Below are positions 1-9,590 of a stretch of DNA of 64,000 bases, in pieces. The position numbers and the translations under genes were made by a program. Below the pieces are notes generated by a model, which saw only the letters and a list, made by a program, of their open reading frames with translations, was not told the DNA's origin and did not search any database. The stretch is from Ctenosaura bakeri (lineage: Eukaryota > Chordata > Lepidosauria > Squamata > Iguanidae). Numbering within the stretch: position 1 is the stretch's first letter; every line of letters starts with the position of its first letter. The stretch lies in assembly GCA_948474755.1 (NCBI GenBank), contig CAOLHI010000556.1, positions 1 through 64,000 on the forward strand, read 5' to 3'.

Positions 1-1620
1 TGCCAAAGAGCAAGTTTAACTGTCTGTCAGCACATGGTGTTCACCACCTGTTCTGGAGAAGAGGGAAGAAAGACTTTGGTTGTATCTCAGCATTCTACAC
101 AGATGTAATCTCAATCACTTGGTATTTGTGATTTCATTTTTCCAAGAAGCAGCTGGCAAAGTTGTTGAATGATTATTAAATTTTAAGTATTATTTCCTTC
201 CACATCACTGGTCGCTTCCATAATGACAACTTCTTTTTGGACCCATTAGCCATTATTCCAGAGTTTGGCCTCCTGCGTACACTTTCAGCAGGTATTTCAC
301 AGTTCTCTTCAAACTCAGTAATTGTCCCACCATTACTCATGTTTGTTCTTGAAAGTGCCAACAGATGGATAATGTTCTTCCAATGGAACAGTTACCTCCA
401 GGCAGTCACGCTGGCAAAGTACCATAAAATGCTTTGTTTGTCCCCTTTATCGTTTCTTCATGAGGTGGAAAAAACTGTCTTAAAGTTTAGCAAATGTACT
501 TGATTTTTCACATAATTTCCAAGCACTGGAAGGGCAGAGACTATAATCAGAATCTCATTTAGCCGCCTTAAGATCCCCCTGATATTTTCTGAAGCTTTCA
601 CAATTCACCTTTTTTCCCCAAAAAGGCAAACACAGTAATGTTTCTCTTACACCACTAGGACAGAGAAGGTCAGAGGACTGCCAGTGGTTCCTAGGGGCCA
701 TTTAACAGACAGAAACTAAGATGATTGATGTAAAAGATTTATAACAACAGTTCCACTTCATAAGCATCGGATGCTCAAAGGTTGTCTTTTCTTTCATGAT
801 CTTTACCATCTGCTAAGATCCTATCCTGAGGCCCTGCTCCAGAAATGTCAGTCAGATGGCTTCTAATGAGAGGGACTTTTCAGGGATGGCACCCAATAGA
901 GGAATCTTCTCCCAAAGGACTGTTGTTCTCTTTGAAGCAGCAGACTAAAATTGTCTATTCTACTGGGCATACTGGGCATTTCACAGCAAATAACAACTTA
1001 CAGTGAAGGCTAGTGGCTCCAATGTTATAGGATGGCTAATCTGTTGTAAGTTTTAGTTCAAACACTAAAGTTGTTATCCATGGTGCTTCATCTATTTTGG
1101 GGGGATAAAATTCAGGCTAAACTTGGAGTGGATTCATCATCTACTAACATTGGAATTACCAATCTTCATTTCCTTTTTTATCATTTCAACTGATACTTAA
1201 TACCAGTGTTCTGTATAGCTTGGGTTTCAGAATAACTATTTCAACCTAGTCTTAAATGTGATTTTGTATTGTTTAAGATGAATGACAACTAGTTGTGGCA
1301 GATTGTGTGCCCATATGAATAAGCTATATTGATTCTATTGCTGATTCTCACCACTGCCCCGGCATGACAACTGCTGATCCTACTACTATATAGCCCACTG
1401 TGCCATGTGCAGAGGCAATCATCTGAAGTTCAACAACTTGTACAGACTGTGGCATGCTTGACCTTTATCATGGTGTTGAGAATACTCAGCAAATCATCAT
1501 ACTAACTGCACACAAAGTTCTGTGTGAAACTTTCACCTGCACATGATAACCACTTCTACAGATGATACTAGATAGAAATATTCTTTGTACAAAGTATCTG
1601 GCAGTTCCAAAAGGTTGCAG
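1..1620. other. Unassigned sequence
   Basis: AT-rich DNA with no recognised repeat family. On the minus strand, 361-176 holds a 61-residue open frame with a non-random look (acidic TEFEENCEIP, then basic GSKKKLSLWKRP), but I recognise no family and the frames around it are closed. It could be a decayed pseudogene exon or chance. Confidence 0.4.
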
Positions 1621-1624
1621 TTTA

Positions 1625-1700
1625 GAGTTTAGATCACTGGCCACTGTGGCTTGGGATTCAGGGAGTTATAGTCCAAAAAGTAACTTTCCCAAACTCTGAC
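1625..1700 (+). repeat. Short repeat with 'ggattcagggagttatagtcc' core
   Basis: The core is a GGATTC-GGGAGTT-TAGTCC stretch followed by AAAAAGTAACTTTCCCAAACTCTG. The same unit recurs near 18520 (same strand) and near 12442 and 45240 (opposite strand). It resembles a dispersed amniote repeat whose complement carries an ACTACAACTCCCAGAAT-like sequence. The family name is not known to me. Confidence 0.5.
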
Positions 1701-1766
1701 CAAGTGTGAAAATAGATGGACTGGAAGAACAGTATATTTTTGAATATGGATCCAGGATTGCATCAT

Positions 1767-1834
1767 TAAACACACACACATACAGAGAGAGAAAAAGAGA
1801 ACGTGTTGTGTGTGATAGAGAGAGAGAGAGAGTA
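1767..1834. repeat. Compound microsatellite (CA)n/(GA)n
   Basis: Runs of CA, then AG with interruptions, then GT, then a (GA)n run. ORFs crossing it on both strands are low-complexity artefacts. Confidence 0.9.
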
Positions 1835-2059
1835 CTCAGATGGACTTTTCTGCAATCAAGCCTCAATGATCTGCAACCTGTTCTAGAGAATTACACAGCT
1901 CTCTCACAAACTCTGGGAAACATGCTTTTATTGGCCTACAGAGAGCCTCCAAATCTTAAACAACTTACAATTTATATACACAATATGGTTGGTAACACAG
2001 GGACAAGACCCTGCCACAAACTCAGATGCCCAGTTTTTACCCTAAAACATGGGTGAGTC

Positions 2060-3013
2060 AGGGGTCCACACACAATGCCAGTACCTCCATCTGACAATGG
2101 GGAATTAATTACCTAAAAATAAGGAAGCCTGTGAAAGGAGGTAACTTAACGAGATCTTTCCACTAATGTTTATGAGATCACGCAGGAAAGAACCATCCAG
2201 AGAATTCAAAACTGTAAACTCAATATTTATTTTATTGAAAGGATCACACATGCATGCAAAAGATCCAAACCCTCATGCATTCACAAAAGGACTAACCGAA
2301 GGTAAAGGGAGGAAATTTATGGATAGAGGACTTTTAGAATTTGGGTGATAATTACTGATCCAGAGGGAAGGGAAGAAAACCTGCAATGTGGCTTAGTTGG
2401 GCACTTAAAGACAGTTCTCATTCAGGAATCAAGCGGACAGCATAGTATTCAGGAAGTCAAGAGACTGCAAGAGACTGCTCAAAATCTAGGGTTCTTATAC
2501 CCAAAATATACCCTATAGGTATGGGTGTGAATTGGTCTCTCTGCAGAGTGGACAATGGGAGTTGCAACAAAAACAATAATGTCCAGAAAAAGTTGATGCT
2601 CTTAGTGTTTAAGTGACAAAGGGGTAATAGCTGTCATAATAGCTCTGTATTGTGGAGAGGTTGGGAAGACAAAACAGGGAAACATCTAGGTGTGAGGAAT
2701 CAGAGTTAGAACAATCACAGTTTGGTGATAACTTCCTTTTTTCTGCTCCAAGATGTCCAGCTCTTAGCATAAGCCTATTGTCTCTAGAGTTGCCTTGCAA
2801 TCTGCCTGACAATGACTTCAGTTCCACCTAGGAGGGTGTGTGGCTGACCTGCCTTGCCTTCTCACCTTTACAGTCAGTAATTTTTCTCCTTCCAACTTGA
2901 CTTTCCAGACACATCAGGTTTTATTTTATATCAATGCCAATTACTGTAGCGCCAATTAGATAATATTGCCAATTAAACTGTATCAGTTTTGGGGGGTACA
3001 TAGGGCTGTAACA
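2060..3013 (-). mobile_element. LTR-like block, minus orientation (copy 1)
   Basis: Read on the minus strand, the block starts TGTTACAG at 3013, carries a TATA-like GGGTATAAGAACC near 2490-2508 and an AATAAAATAAA polyadenylation signal near 2226-2236, which is LTR order. It shares text with the blocks at 7140-7678 and 17520-18149: 'cttagtgtt..agtgacaaagg' at 2600 resembles 'cttagtgttaggtgacaaagg' at 7422, and the CCAATTA-rich right end resembles that of copy 2. The left border is uncertain. No internal retroviral or gypsy region is attached, so it is likely a solo LTR. ERV versus gypsy is undecided. Confidence 0.5.
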
Positions 3014-3189
3014 CAGTCTGTGCCCACGTCTACTGTGGGAGCAATATTACAGGGGCAAATAACATCACTTCCAAAATCAGCGGTACATTTACTTGCTTTT
3101 CCTCCAATGTGATATATGCCATCCTATGCCAGGAATATCCCTCTACATTTTATGTCAGACAAATAGGACAGTATCTGAGTAAAAAAATA
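3014..3189. other. Unassigned spacer
   Basis: Short AT-rich gap between the LTR-like block and the CR1. Nothing recognised. Confidence 0.4.
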
Positions 3190-4290
3190 AATAGGCAAAA
3201 AAGATAGTAAAATGTGGGTTAGACAAAGCTACTGTTAGGTGGCTTTATAATTGGCTCACTAGCTGAAGACAATGGGTGTTCACTCCAATGGCTCCTCTTC
3301 ATCCTGGAAAGAACTGATTAGTGGGGCACCACAGGCTTCTGTCCTGGCCCCAGTGCTATTCAACTTCTTTATCAATGATTTGGATGATGAAATAGAGGGC
3401 ATGTTCATCAAATTTGCAGATGACACAAAATTAGGAGAGATAGCTAATACCCCAGAGGACAGGATCAGAATTCAAAATAACCTTGACAGATTAGAAAGCT
3501 GGGCCAAAACTAACAAAATGCATTTTAACAGGGAGAAATGTAGGGTACTACATTTAGGAAGAAAGAATGAAATGCACAGATGGAGAACAGGTGTTACCTG
3601 GCTTGAAAATAGTATATGTGAAAGAGATCTAGGAGTCTTAGTCAACCACAAGCTGAACATGAAGAAGCAGTGTGAAGCAGCAGCTAAAAAAGCCGATATG
3701 ATTCCGGGCTGCATCAATAGGAGTATAGTGTCAGGATCAAGGGAAGTAATAATACCAGTCTATTCTGCTTTGGTTAGACCTCACCTAGAATATTGTTTCC
3801 CGTTCTGGGCACCACAATTCAAGAAAGATATTGACAAGCTGGAACGTGTCCAAAAGAGGGCAACCAAAATGGTGAAGGGTCTGGAAACCATGCCCTATGA
3901 GGAGTGGCTTCGGGAGCCAGGTATGTTTCGCCTGATGAAAAGAAGGTTAAGAGGTGACATGATAGTCATCTTTAAATATTTGAAGGGATGTCATGTTGAA
4001 GATGGAACAAGCTTGTTTTCTGCTGCTCTAGAGACTAGGACATGGAGCAATGGATTCAAACTACAGGAAAATAGATTTCACCTAAATATCAGGAAGAACT
4101 TCCTGATGATAAAAGCTATTTGACAGTGGAATATACTGCCTCGTGGTGTGGTGGAGTCACCTTTTTTGGAGGTTTTTAAATAGAGGCTAGATGGCTATTT
4201 GCTGGAGATGCATTGAGTGTGTGTTCCCACTTGGCAGCAAGTTGGACTCAATGGCCATTGTGGTTTCTTCCAATTCTGTGATTCTATGAT
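3190..4290 (+). mobile_element. CR1 LINE, 5'-truncated, RT to 3' end
   Basis: This is a 3' piece of a CR1 non-LTR retrotransposon. An open frame of 283 codons at 3272-4123 covers the reverse transcriptase palm and C-terminal region: SGAPQASVLAPVLF (residues 17-30), NDLDDEIEGM, and the catalytic FADDTKLG at residues 48-55, then LVRPHLEYC and KRRLRGDM motifs typical of CR1. The frame stops at 4123, but the CR1 reading continues recognisably to the 3' end. The upstream RT sequence (near 3225-3260) lies in another frame, so a frameshift precedes the ORF. The 3' end at about 4290 is the CR1 hallmark 'gattctatgat' after 'ttccaattctgtgattc'. The nominal ATG at 3272 is not a real start. No longer mobile: truncated and frameshifted. 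Confidence 0.93.
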
Positions 4291-4299
4291 CTGACATTA

Positions 4300-4734
4300 G
4301 AAATGGCAAAAACAAGTTGCAGTGTATTTCAGCCTTCCTGGGCATACAGTAAGGGATTCACAGGTCCTTGAACAAGGAAATTACAAACTAAAACTAGAAA
4401 GAGAAACAGCTGGAGTGAATTATATCCACAAATTCCAATCCATTACCAGAGGTATGAACAAAAACAATGCTTCATATTAATACAAGAGTCATTGCTACCG
4501 CACACATAAAAAGGGGGAATCTTCACAGATAGAGTTTTGAACTCAGGGAAACTGACTTTTCACATATCAACACTAACAGACCATTATAAACACCTGAAAG
4601 ACTTATATCACTTCACCCAGCCCTTCGAAAATTTAGGGCAAAAGACATGATTTACATCTTTCTGAATCTTATTGCATTCTATCCCGCTCCCACAACTATA
4701 TAAATATGCTTTATACCTGAGATTTTAAAATCAC
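4300..4734. other. Unassigned sequence
   Basis: AT-rich, no repeat recognised, no coherent ORF. Confidence 0.4.
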
Positions 4735-4776
4735 TCTGAAGTACTGAAGAAATGGGTTTATATCCACAAAAGCTCA
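4735..4776 (+). repeat. Left part of a foldback repeat split by a Helitron
   Basis: 'ctgaagaaatgggtttat' then 'ccacaaaagctca' matches a common sauropsid foldback repeat of the form CTGAAGAAGTGGGTTTAT..CACGAAAGCTCATG. The rest resumes directly after the Helitron at 5582 (tgctaaaataaaa, then 'ttcttaaaggtgctgcca'). Related copies lie at 27442-27627 and 42105-42262. Confidence 0.6.
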
Positions 4777-4852
4777 TCTACTATATAAAAGTCAAAGTTT
4801 GTCTGTGAGTTTGTCTGTCTGCGTCAGGCAGTCAAAGATCTCATATCATTGA

Positions 4853-4925
4853 TTCTATAGAATCCTGGGGTTGGCAGTTTAGGGAGGGGCTTTTAGAATT
4901 CTCAGCCCAGAGCTCCTGGGCTTCA
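4853..4925 (+). repeat. MITE fragment carried inside the Helitron
   Basis: 'atagaatcctgggg' then 'gcagtttagggagggg' and 'agaattctcagcc' match one arm and centre of the foldback MITEs found at 20408, 29231, 36230 and 45894. The same fragment sits at the same relative position in the second Helitron copy (about 50050-50120), so it was acquired by the ancestor of both. Confidence 0.75.
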
Positions 4926-5201
4926 GGCCGGTTGCTATGGAAATGAGGCCTGCCATCAATAAGGATGCCAGAAAACATTTGGGAGGCATATGTGAGAAAA
5001 ATTTAAGTGACATACACAACATAGTTACAAGGTCTTCTCATCTCGCATAGTAGATTATGTGGGTTCCACATGTGAGGAATCTTAAAGTTGAAATTAAAAA
5101 CAAAAAATGCTTCCAGAAAAACATAAAGCCATTGCACAAATCAACAGAATGCAAAAAAAACCAAAAGCCAGTACATCAATGTTGCCAAACAACACAGACT
5201 G

Positions 5202-5514
5202 GATTGGGGACTATGGGGAAAAGTTACATGTACTGGAACAAGTCAGTTTCTATGGAGACGATACCTAGCAGCAAGGAGGAGGACAGTGTATTCCTGCAGG
5301 AATCCAATCTCTGTATGCTAACAACTATGAATACAGATTGGATTGGGGAATATGGGGATAAATTACAGGTACTGGAATAGACTGGTTGCTATGAAGACAA
5401 GGCCTAGCAGCAAGGAAGAGAACAGTGTATTCCCTCAGGAACCCAAACTGTCTATGTAAATAACTCTGAATACAGATTGCATTGGGAAATATAGGGAAAA
5501 GTTACAGGTACTGG
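5202..5514 (+). repeat. 139-bp tandem repeat, about 2.3 units
   Basis: The block beginning GATTGGGGA-TATGGGGA-AA-TTACA-GTACTGG starts at 5202, 5341 and 5480, exactly 139 bp apart. Between them lie diverged copies of a GAAGACAAGGCCTAGCAGCAAGGA segment. The second Helitron copy has one unit only (near 50218). Confidence 0.85.
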
Positions 5515-5581
5515 AGAAGACAGTTGGATGAGTTCTCAAGAGGAAAATAAAATCCCGGGCAACGCAGGGTAAATATGCTAG

Positions 5582-5640
5582 TGCTAAAATAAAAGACAGT
5601 TATTCTTAAAGGTGCTGCCACATTCCTTCCCTCTACCCCC
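5582..5640 (+). repeat. Right part of the split foldback repeat
   Basis: 'tgctaaaataaaagaca' followed by 'ttcttaaaggtgctgcca' continues the repeat interrupted at 4776. Confidence 0.55.
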
Positions 5641-7139
5641 ACCGCTTCCTCCTTTTTATATTAATGAGAATTTTTCATCTGTGGGTCAACTCTTAAATGT
5701 AGGTTTTGGCAGCTCTTCTTCAGTTTGATGAAAGGCTTTTAGCTAGTGTCTCATGTAATTAAGCATGCTTGGAGCAAAAAACAAAAAGAACCAGCTTCAG
5801 TCATTACTGTGCAACACCATTATACAGTTACTTTGATTAATACTTCTCCCAGAGAAGCAATCTTATTTTGAAGTTCAGTTTTGAATAATTGCATGCCACT
5901 CCTGTCTCATCTGCATCTTCCTTTTTAGTTACATCAAGTATGTGTTGCTTTGCTGAATCTGTCCAGTTTAGACACCAGTAGCTCTTCCTTTTGGCTGAAA
6001 AGTAGGTAGCTGACTTCACATTGCGTTGATGCTCAGCAGAAATATTTGTTCAGAGAAAGAAAAATCAGAGTAAGTTAAGGAAATTTTTTTAGATCTACTC
6101 TGTTGACCTTATCTTATAGTTGCAGGCATCTTGCTTTTATCAATATGATTTAATTTTACTTAATATTTCTTAATACGTTCATTGTGGCATAGTTTAAAAA
6201 AAGATGGAACATTTAACAACCTTCAGTGTCTGAAGTCTAAAAGAGTGCTAATATTCCTCGTAATCTGAAAGCAATGAACTACTGACACTGTTGCCATTTC
6301 TTGCTTGTCATTTTAAAACAATAAATTTTATTTGTATCTTCACACACAATGAAAAACACATCATCAGAATCCCACAGAAGCAGTGGGATTTCCTATGACA
6401 TGTTACTCTACATTTACTAGAGCAGGTTCCAGATTCAATATGATCCCTTGTTGGTTTTTTTCACCTATACAATGCTGCTTTCTGTATGGACAGTCTCGCA
6501 GAGCATGTCAAACGATTCTGAATTAAGGTGAGGAACTTGTTTATTCTCTGTATTACTATGGAAGTACATTCACAACATGAAGGAACTAGGCTGAAAAAGA
6601 AAGTGAGAAAGAAAAGCAAGGACATCACATCAGCCCTTCAGAAAAGACAGCTCCATTAGGATTTGCCTCTCCTCAAACTTTTGTCCCACATGCATTCCAC
6701 TGGGCTATAGGTGAGAGAGATACAAAGAAAGCCACCCTATAAACTCAGCTTATAGGTCAGCAATTTTTTGCTCATCCTTTTATTAAGTGGTTTCTAATCC
6801 AGGAGGTCCTCATGGGAAGACTAACAATTTCTAGGTGCATTATAGCACTTTAGCTATTTTAAAATTTGTTTTTATATGAGCCTTATAACTTTAATAATAT
6901 GTACCTAAGTATTTTGGTTTTCTTTTGCAAAATGTCTTTTCCTGCTCCACCCATTATTGTTATTAATTCATTTAGGTCCCATCTTTTCTCCAAAACAGGG
7001 ACTGAAGGCAATTTAGAAGAATTAAAACAATTAAAGATATGAAGTACTTATGAAGACTTAAGTGAAAACATACAAAAACTTAAAATGCAATTACATTATC
7101 CAGGGAATTAAAATTATTTCAAGCAAATCCACGAAAAAG
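5641..7139. other. Unassigned AT-rich sequence
   Basis: No repeat family or credible coding frame recognised over 1.5 kb. The short minus-strand ORF at 6019-5837 has no recognisable motif. Confidence 0.4.
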
Positions 7140-7678
7140 AGTAAAAAATCAAGCACACTATAATGCAGATCCCGACCCATACAGCATGGGGCACTGCAGC
7201 AGAAGACCTATCTTTGCTCACTTAGTCTAAGGACAGTACACAATCAGAAATCAGAGCATCAGAGTGATGACCAGCAATTGGTATACTGTGAGCTGACTGG
7301 CCAAAAAGTGGGCTTTAAATACTCTTTTTCTGCCTGGAGGGTGAATGTATTAATGGCTCTCTGGCAAAGCAAACAATGAAGTCCAGAGAGTTGACAATGA
7401 GGTTTGGAATGAACTAATGGTCTTAGTGTTAGGTGACAAAGGGCTAATGGTAGTCCTGATACCTCTGTAATTGTTGGACAGGTGTGGGAACAAAAGGAAG
7501 CTGGCTTGGTCAGAGGGAGAGGAGTTAAGACAATCAGCCATTTTGTGAGAATCTCGTAAACGCTATAGAACGGTATATTTTATATTTATGCCAATTAATA
7601 TATTCTGTCAATTATTCTGCCAATCATATTTCACCAATTAAACCTTGTCAAAGTGTGTAAAGTGATGGCCTACTAACA
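7140..7678 (-). mobile_element. LTR-like block, minus orientation (copy 2)
   Basis: The minus-strand 5' end is TGTTAGTAGG at 7678. It carries a TATA-like GAGTATTTAAAGCCC near 7312-7326 and shares 'ggtcttagtgttaggtgac' (near 7420) with the blocks at 2.6 and 17.9 kb. The CCAATTA/CCAATTAA repeats at its right end match copy 1. I saw no clear polyadenylation signal, so the 3' end may be lost. It abuts the DIRS-like remnant at 7680. Confidence 0.5.
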
Positions 7679-7739
7679 GGAGGAATGAAAATATCCACAG
7701 GTGCTTGGCTTTATATAACTTTTTCTTTCAGCCATAAGC

Positions 7740-7984
7740 CACCCCACACACTACTGGGTTGGGTTTCTCTCCAGAGGTGCTATTCTGGTTGCCTAGCAAA
7801 CTGCTTTCAGGCTGCACTGGCTGCTCATATAGCCACACCTTCAGAACTAAATCAGAGGGCTAAATCTAGGACTCAAGCACTTCAGATTAGGGCTGCTTCT
7901 ATGACATTTGCCATGGGTATGGGTGTGGGATCAGTGCAGAATATTGAGCACTGGAGATCCTTGGCACATAAGAAATATGTCTGA
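7740..7984 (+). pseudogene. Tyrosine recombinase C-terminus, catalytic residues lost
   Basis: The open frame 7685-7984 ends with AASMTFAMGMGVGSVQNIEH followed by WRSLAHKKYV, the end of a DIRS/XerD-like tyrosine recombinase: the ...H-W-R-S... block, with the presumed nucleophilic tyrosine codon at 7976-7978. In this family the preceding box reads H-x-x-R before I-G-A-A-S. Here those positions read Q-A-L-Q (7873-7884), so histidine and arginine are both glutamine; the second change fits CpG decay of CGG to CAG. Enzyme activity would be lost. The N-terminal two thirds of the domain are missing or too decayed to read. The family call rests on motif memory, not on a search. Confidence 0.65.
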
Positions 7985-8039
7985 CCTCTCAAGTTTTGAA
8001 CTATAATGTTCTGTTTACTAATATTCTCTTTTTTCCAAT

Positions 8040-9150
8040 TCTAAGTTTTATCTGGAGAAGTGGTGGGTCTTGATCTGTATGGTTTACTGGGCAGTGTGCC
8101 AGGCCCAGAATTGCCATTTTGGTGTTCAGCTGAGTGACAAGGCCATAGTAGAGTGGCTCATGAAAAGAGGCCTACATTGGCTTGGTTTGTTGTCTCTGCT
8201 GTTTGGGGAATAGAAGGGACTTCCTCCTCATATCTTAGTCATTTTCATCTGGAAGGGAATGACCTGGGTTTGTTGAAGGGCAAGGCCTTTATCCAGGCTC
8301 TGCAGGACCTTTGGGTCATACCGAATAGGCATCCAGGAATAATATTGATGTGGTCACCCATTTTGCCTCACCAAGTCTGGCAGGGTGAGAGTTATTCCCG
8401 ATGCATTGATACAGCCTGTAGGAGGATAAATAGGGAGATTCAAATGCCTTCAGTAGGAATTTGGGTCACTTTTTCCCACATCCCACTGTAATTTTTCAGT
8501 GCCTCAAGCTCTACAGCAGAGCTTTCCAAACTTTTCATGTTGGTGACACATTTTTTAGACACACATCATTTCACGACACAGTAATTCAGTTTTACTAGCA
8601 AACTGGAGGTTAAGCTGACTTATGTACTAATACAGACCATTTAACACTTGATTCTTGAGCAGTTTCCTCTACAGCTGCTACATTTTGCTCATTACAAACA
8701 TCATCTTCACCAAGAATCGCTCATGGTACACACCTACAGAGCTCCTGTGGCTTTTCACATTCAATTCCATTCTTTCCAACTGATCAGGAATGTGCAGTAC
8801 CCAGAGGCCTATCTAGGATGGGGGAAGGCAGCCCCCTCCCACCCGTCCTGATCACTGCCATCACTCTTGCTGGGGGAGGGCCCCAACAACAGTGACAGCA
8901 ATGGGCCAGGCTTGGGGGAGGAGCCTTCTTAGCCGAGAAGGCAACACACCAACACACTACAGGTGACACACTAATGTGTCATGACACACCGTTTGGAAAG
9001 CCCTGCTCTACAGAGCTGACAGCATCTATTTATCGGAGGAAAATAATACGTTATTCCTGGGAGATTTGCAACAGGAATTGAGGGTGCTATTGGTCAGTCT
9101 CATGGGGGAAAGGGACTAATCAGACATTTGTCCCTTGTCTATGGCAGGTG
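8040..9150 (+). pseudogene. SGNH-hydrolase-like ORF of the DIRS/Ngaro-like element, split by hAT
   Basis: A readable stretch at about 8085-8205 gives VQLSDKAIVEWL and a GLHWLGLL segment; a frame shift then leads to the 8153-8491 frame with EGNDLGLLKGKAFIQALQDL, WSPILPHQVW and ACRRINREI. The G-N-D triplet (8255-8263) fits SGNH block III. After the hAT, the frame resumes with YRADSIYLSEENNTLFLGDL: block V (D-x-x-H) keeps its aspartate (9018-9020) but has tyrosine for histidine (9027-9029). Removing the hAT and one 8-bp target copy rejoins the reading. Inactive. Its role in the retroelement cycle is unknown to me. Confidence 0.62.
8517..9005 (+). mobile_element. Non-autonomous hAT element with perfect 8-bp TSD
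   Basis: Terminal inverted repeats CAGAGCTTTCCAAAC (left) and the complement of GTTTGGAAAGCCCTG (right), with GACACA-rich subterminal regions on both sides, are typical of hAT (Charlie-like) MITEs. The 8-bp CTCTACAG occurs at 8509-8516 and 9006-9013. The core holds a segment near 8806-8880 ('agaggcctatctagg..') similar to the insert at 14876-15180, so another element may be nested. No transposase. Confidence 0.9.
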
Positions 9151-9590
9151 GTAGGAGAAGAAAATAAGAGTTATGATGAACACCTTGGCACTCTTTTGCT
9201 GAAAGAGTGATTTCTGGAACTGGCTCTTTGGGTCTTGGGACCCATGGGGATGAAGAAGGAGACTACCCTTGGTGCTGGGCTGGGGGTTTCACCCTCACTT
9301 AAATCCTGTGGCTTGGGGATGGGACTCCTCAGGTTTGCCAGTAGATGGCCAAGAGCAACCCATTTATTGAGTTGCTCTCAGGGCTCAAGTGGTTTGCCTG
9401 GAGCAAGGCTGGGGAGGAAGTCGAGGACTGATGCCCGCCTCACTTGGTTTCTTCCTACCATTTGCTCCTTTCCAGGTTCAATACAATTCATTAGGTTCTA
9501 GGTTAAATAAAGTGGTCCTTATTCAGTTCAATTTTCTGTATCTGCACTTGTTCTTCCACCACAACAAAAGCCTTGCAGTCAGTTCCTAAA

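Larger units (their letters stand above)
4777..5581 (+). mobile_element. Non-autonomous Helitron, both ends intact
   Basis: The 805-bp element begins TCTACTATATAAAAGTC and ends with hairpin CCCGGGCAACGCAGGG followed by a short spacer and CTAG at 5578-5581. These are the TC start, subterminal stem-loop and CTRR end of Helitrons. The host bases are A at 4776 and T at 5582, the expected A|T insertion with no target duplication, and the flanks rejoin as one older repeat. Inside: a fragment of the palindromic MITE family (4853-4925), a GGTTGCTATGG..GAGGCCT segment, and 2.3 copies of a 139-bp tandem repeat (from about 5202 to 5514). No Rep/helicase coding sequence is present, so it depends on another element. 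Confidence 0.9.
7680..9590 (+). mobile_element. DIRS/Ngaro-like tyrosine-recombinase retroelement, 3' remnant
   Basis: Two coding remnants in tandem on the same strand, the end of a tyrosine recombinase (about 7740-7984) and an SGNH-hydrolase-like ORF (about 8040-8515, resuming 9006-9150), followed by a 3' region with AATAAAG at about 9506. Vertebrate DIRS- and Ngaro-type elements carry tyrosine recombinases instead of DDE integrases, and SGNH-hydrolase ORFs have been described in Ngaro-type elements. The reverse transcriptase/RNase H half is not visible here. A hAT element at 8517-9005 interrupts the second ORF. Terminal repeats were not identified, so the exact class (DIRS versus Ngaro) is inferred. 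Confidence 0.72.

Noticed and set aside
5202..5514. Possible CRISPR-like array (regular 139-bp spacing)
   Set aside because: Repeats are long, contiguous and diverged, in a vertebrate Helitron; no short repeat/spacer structure.
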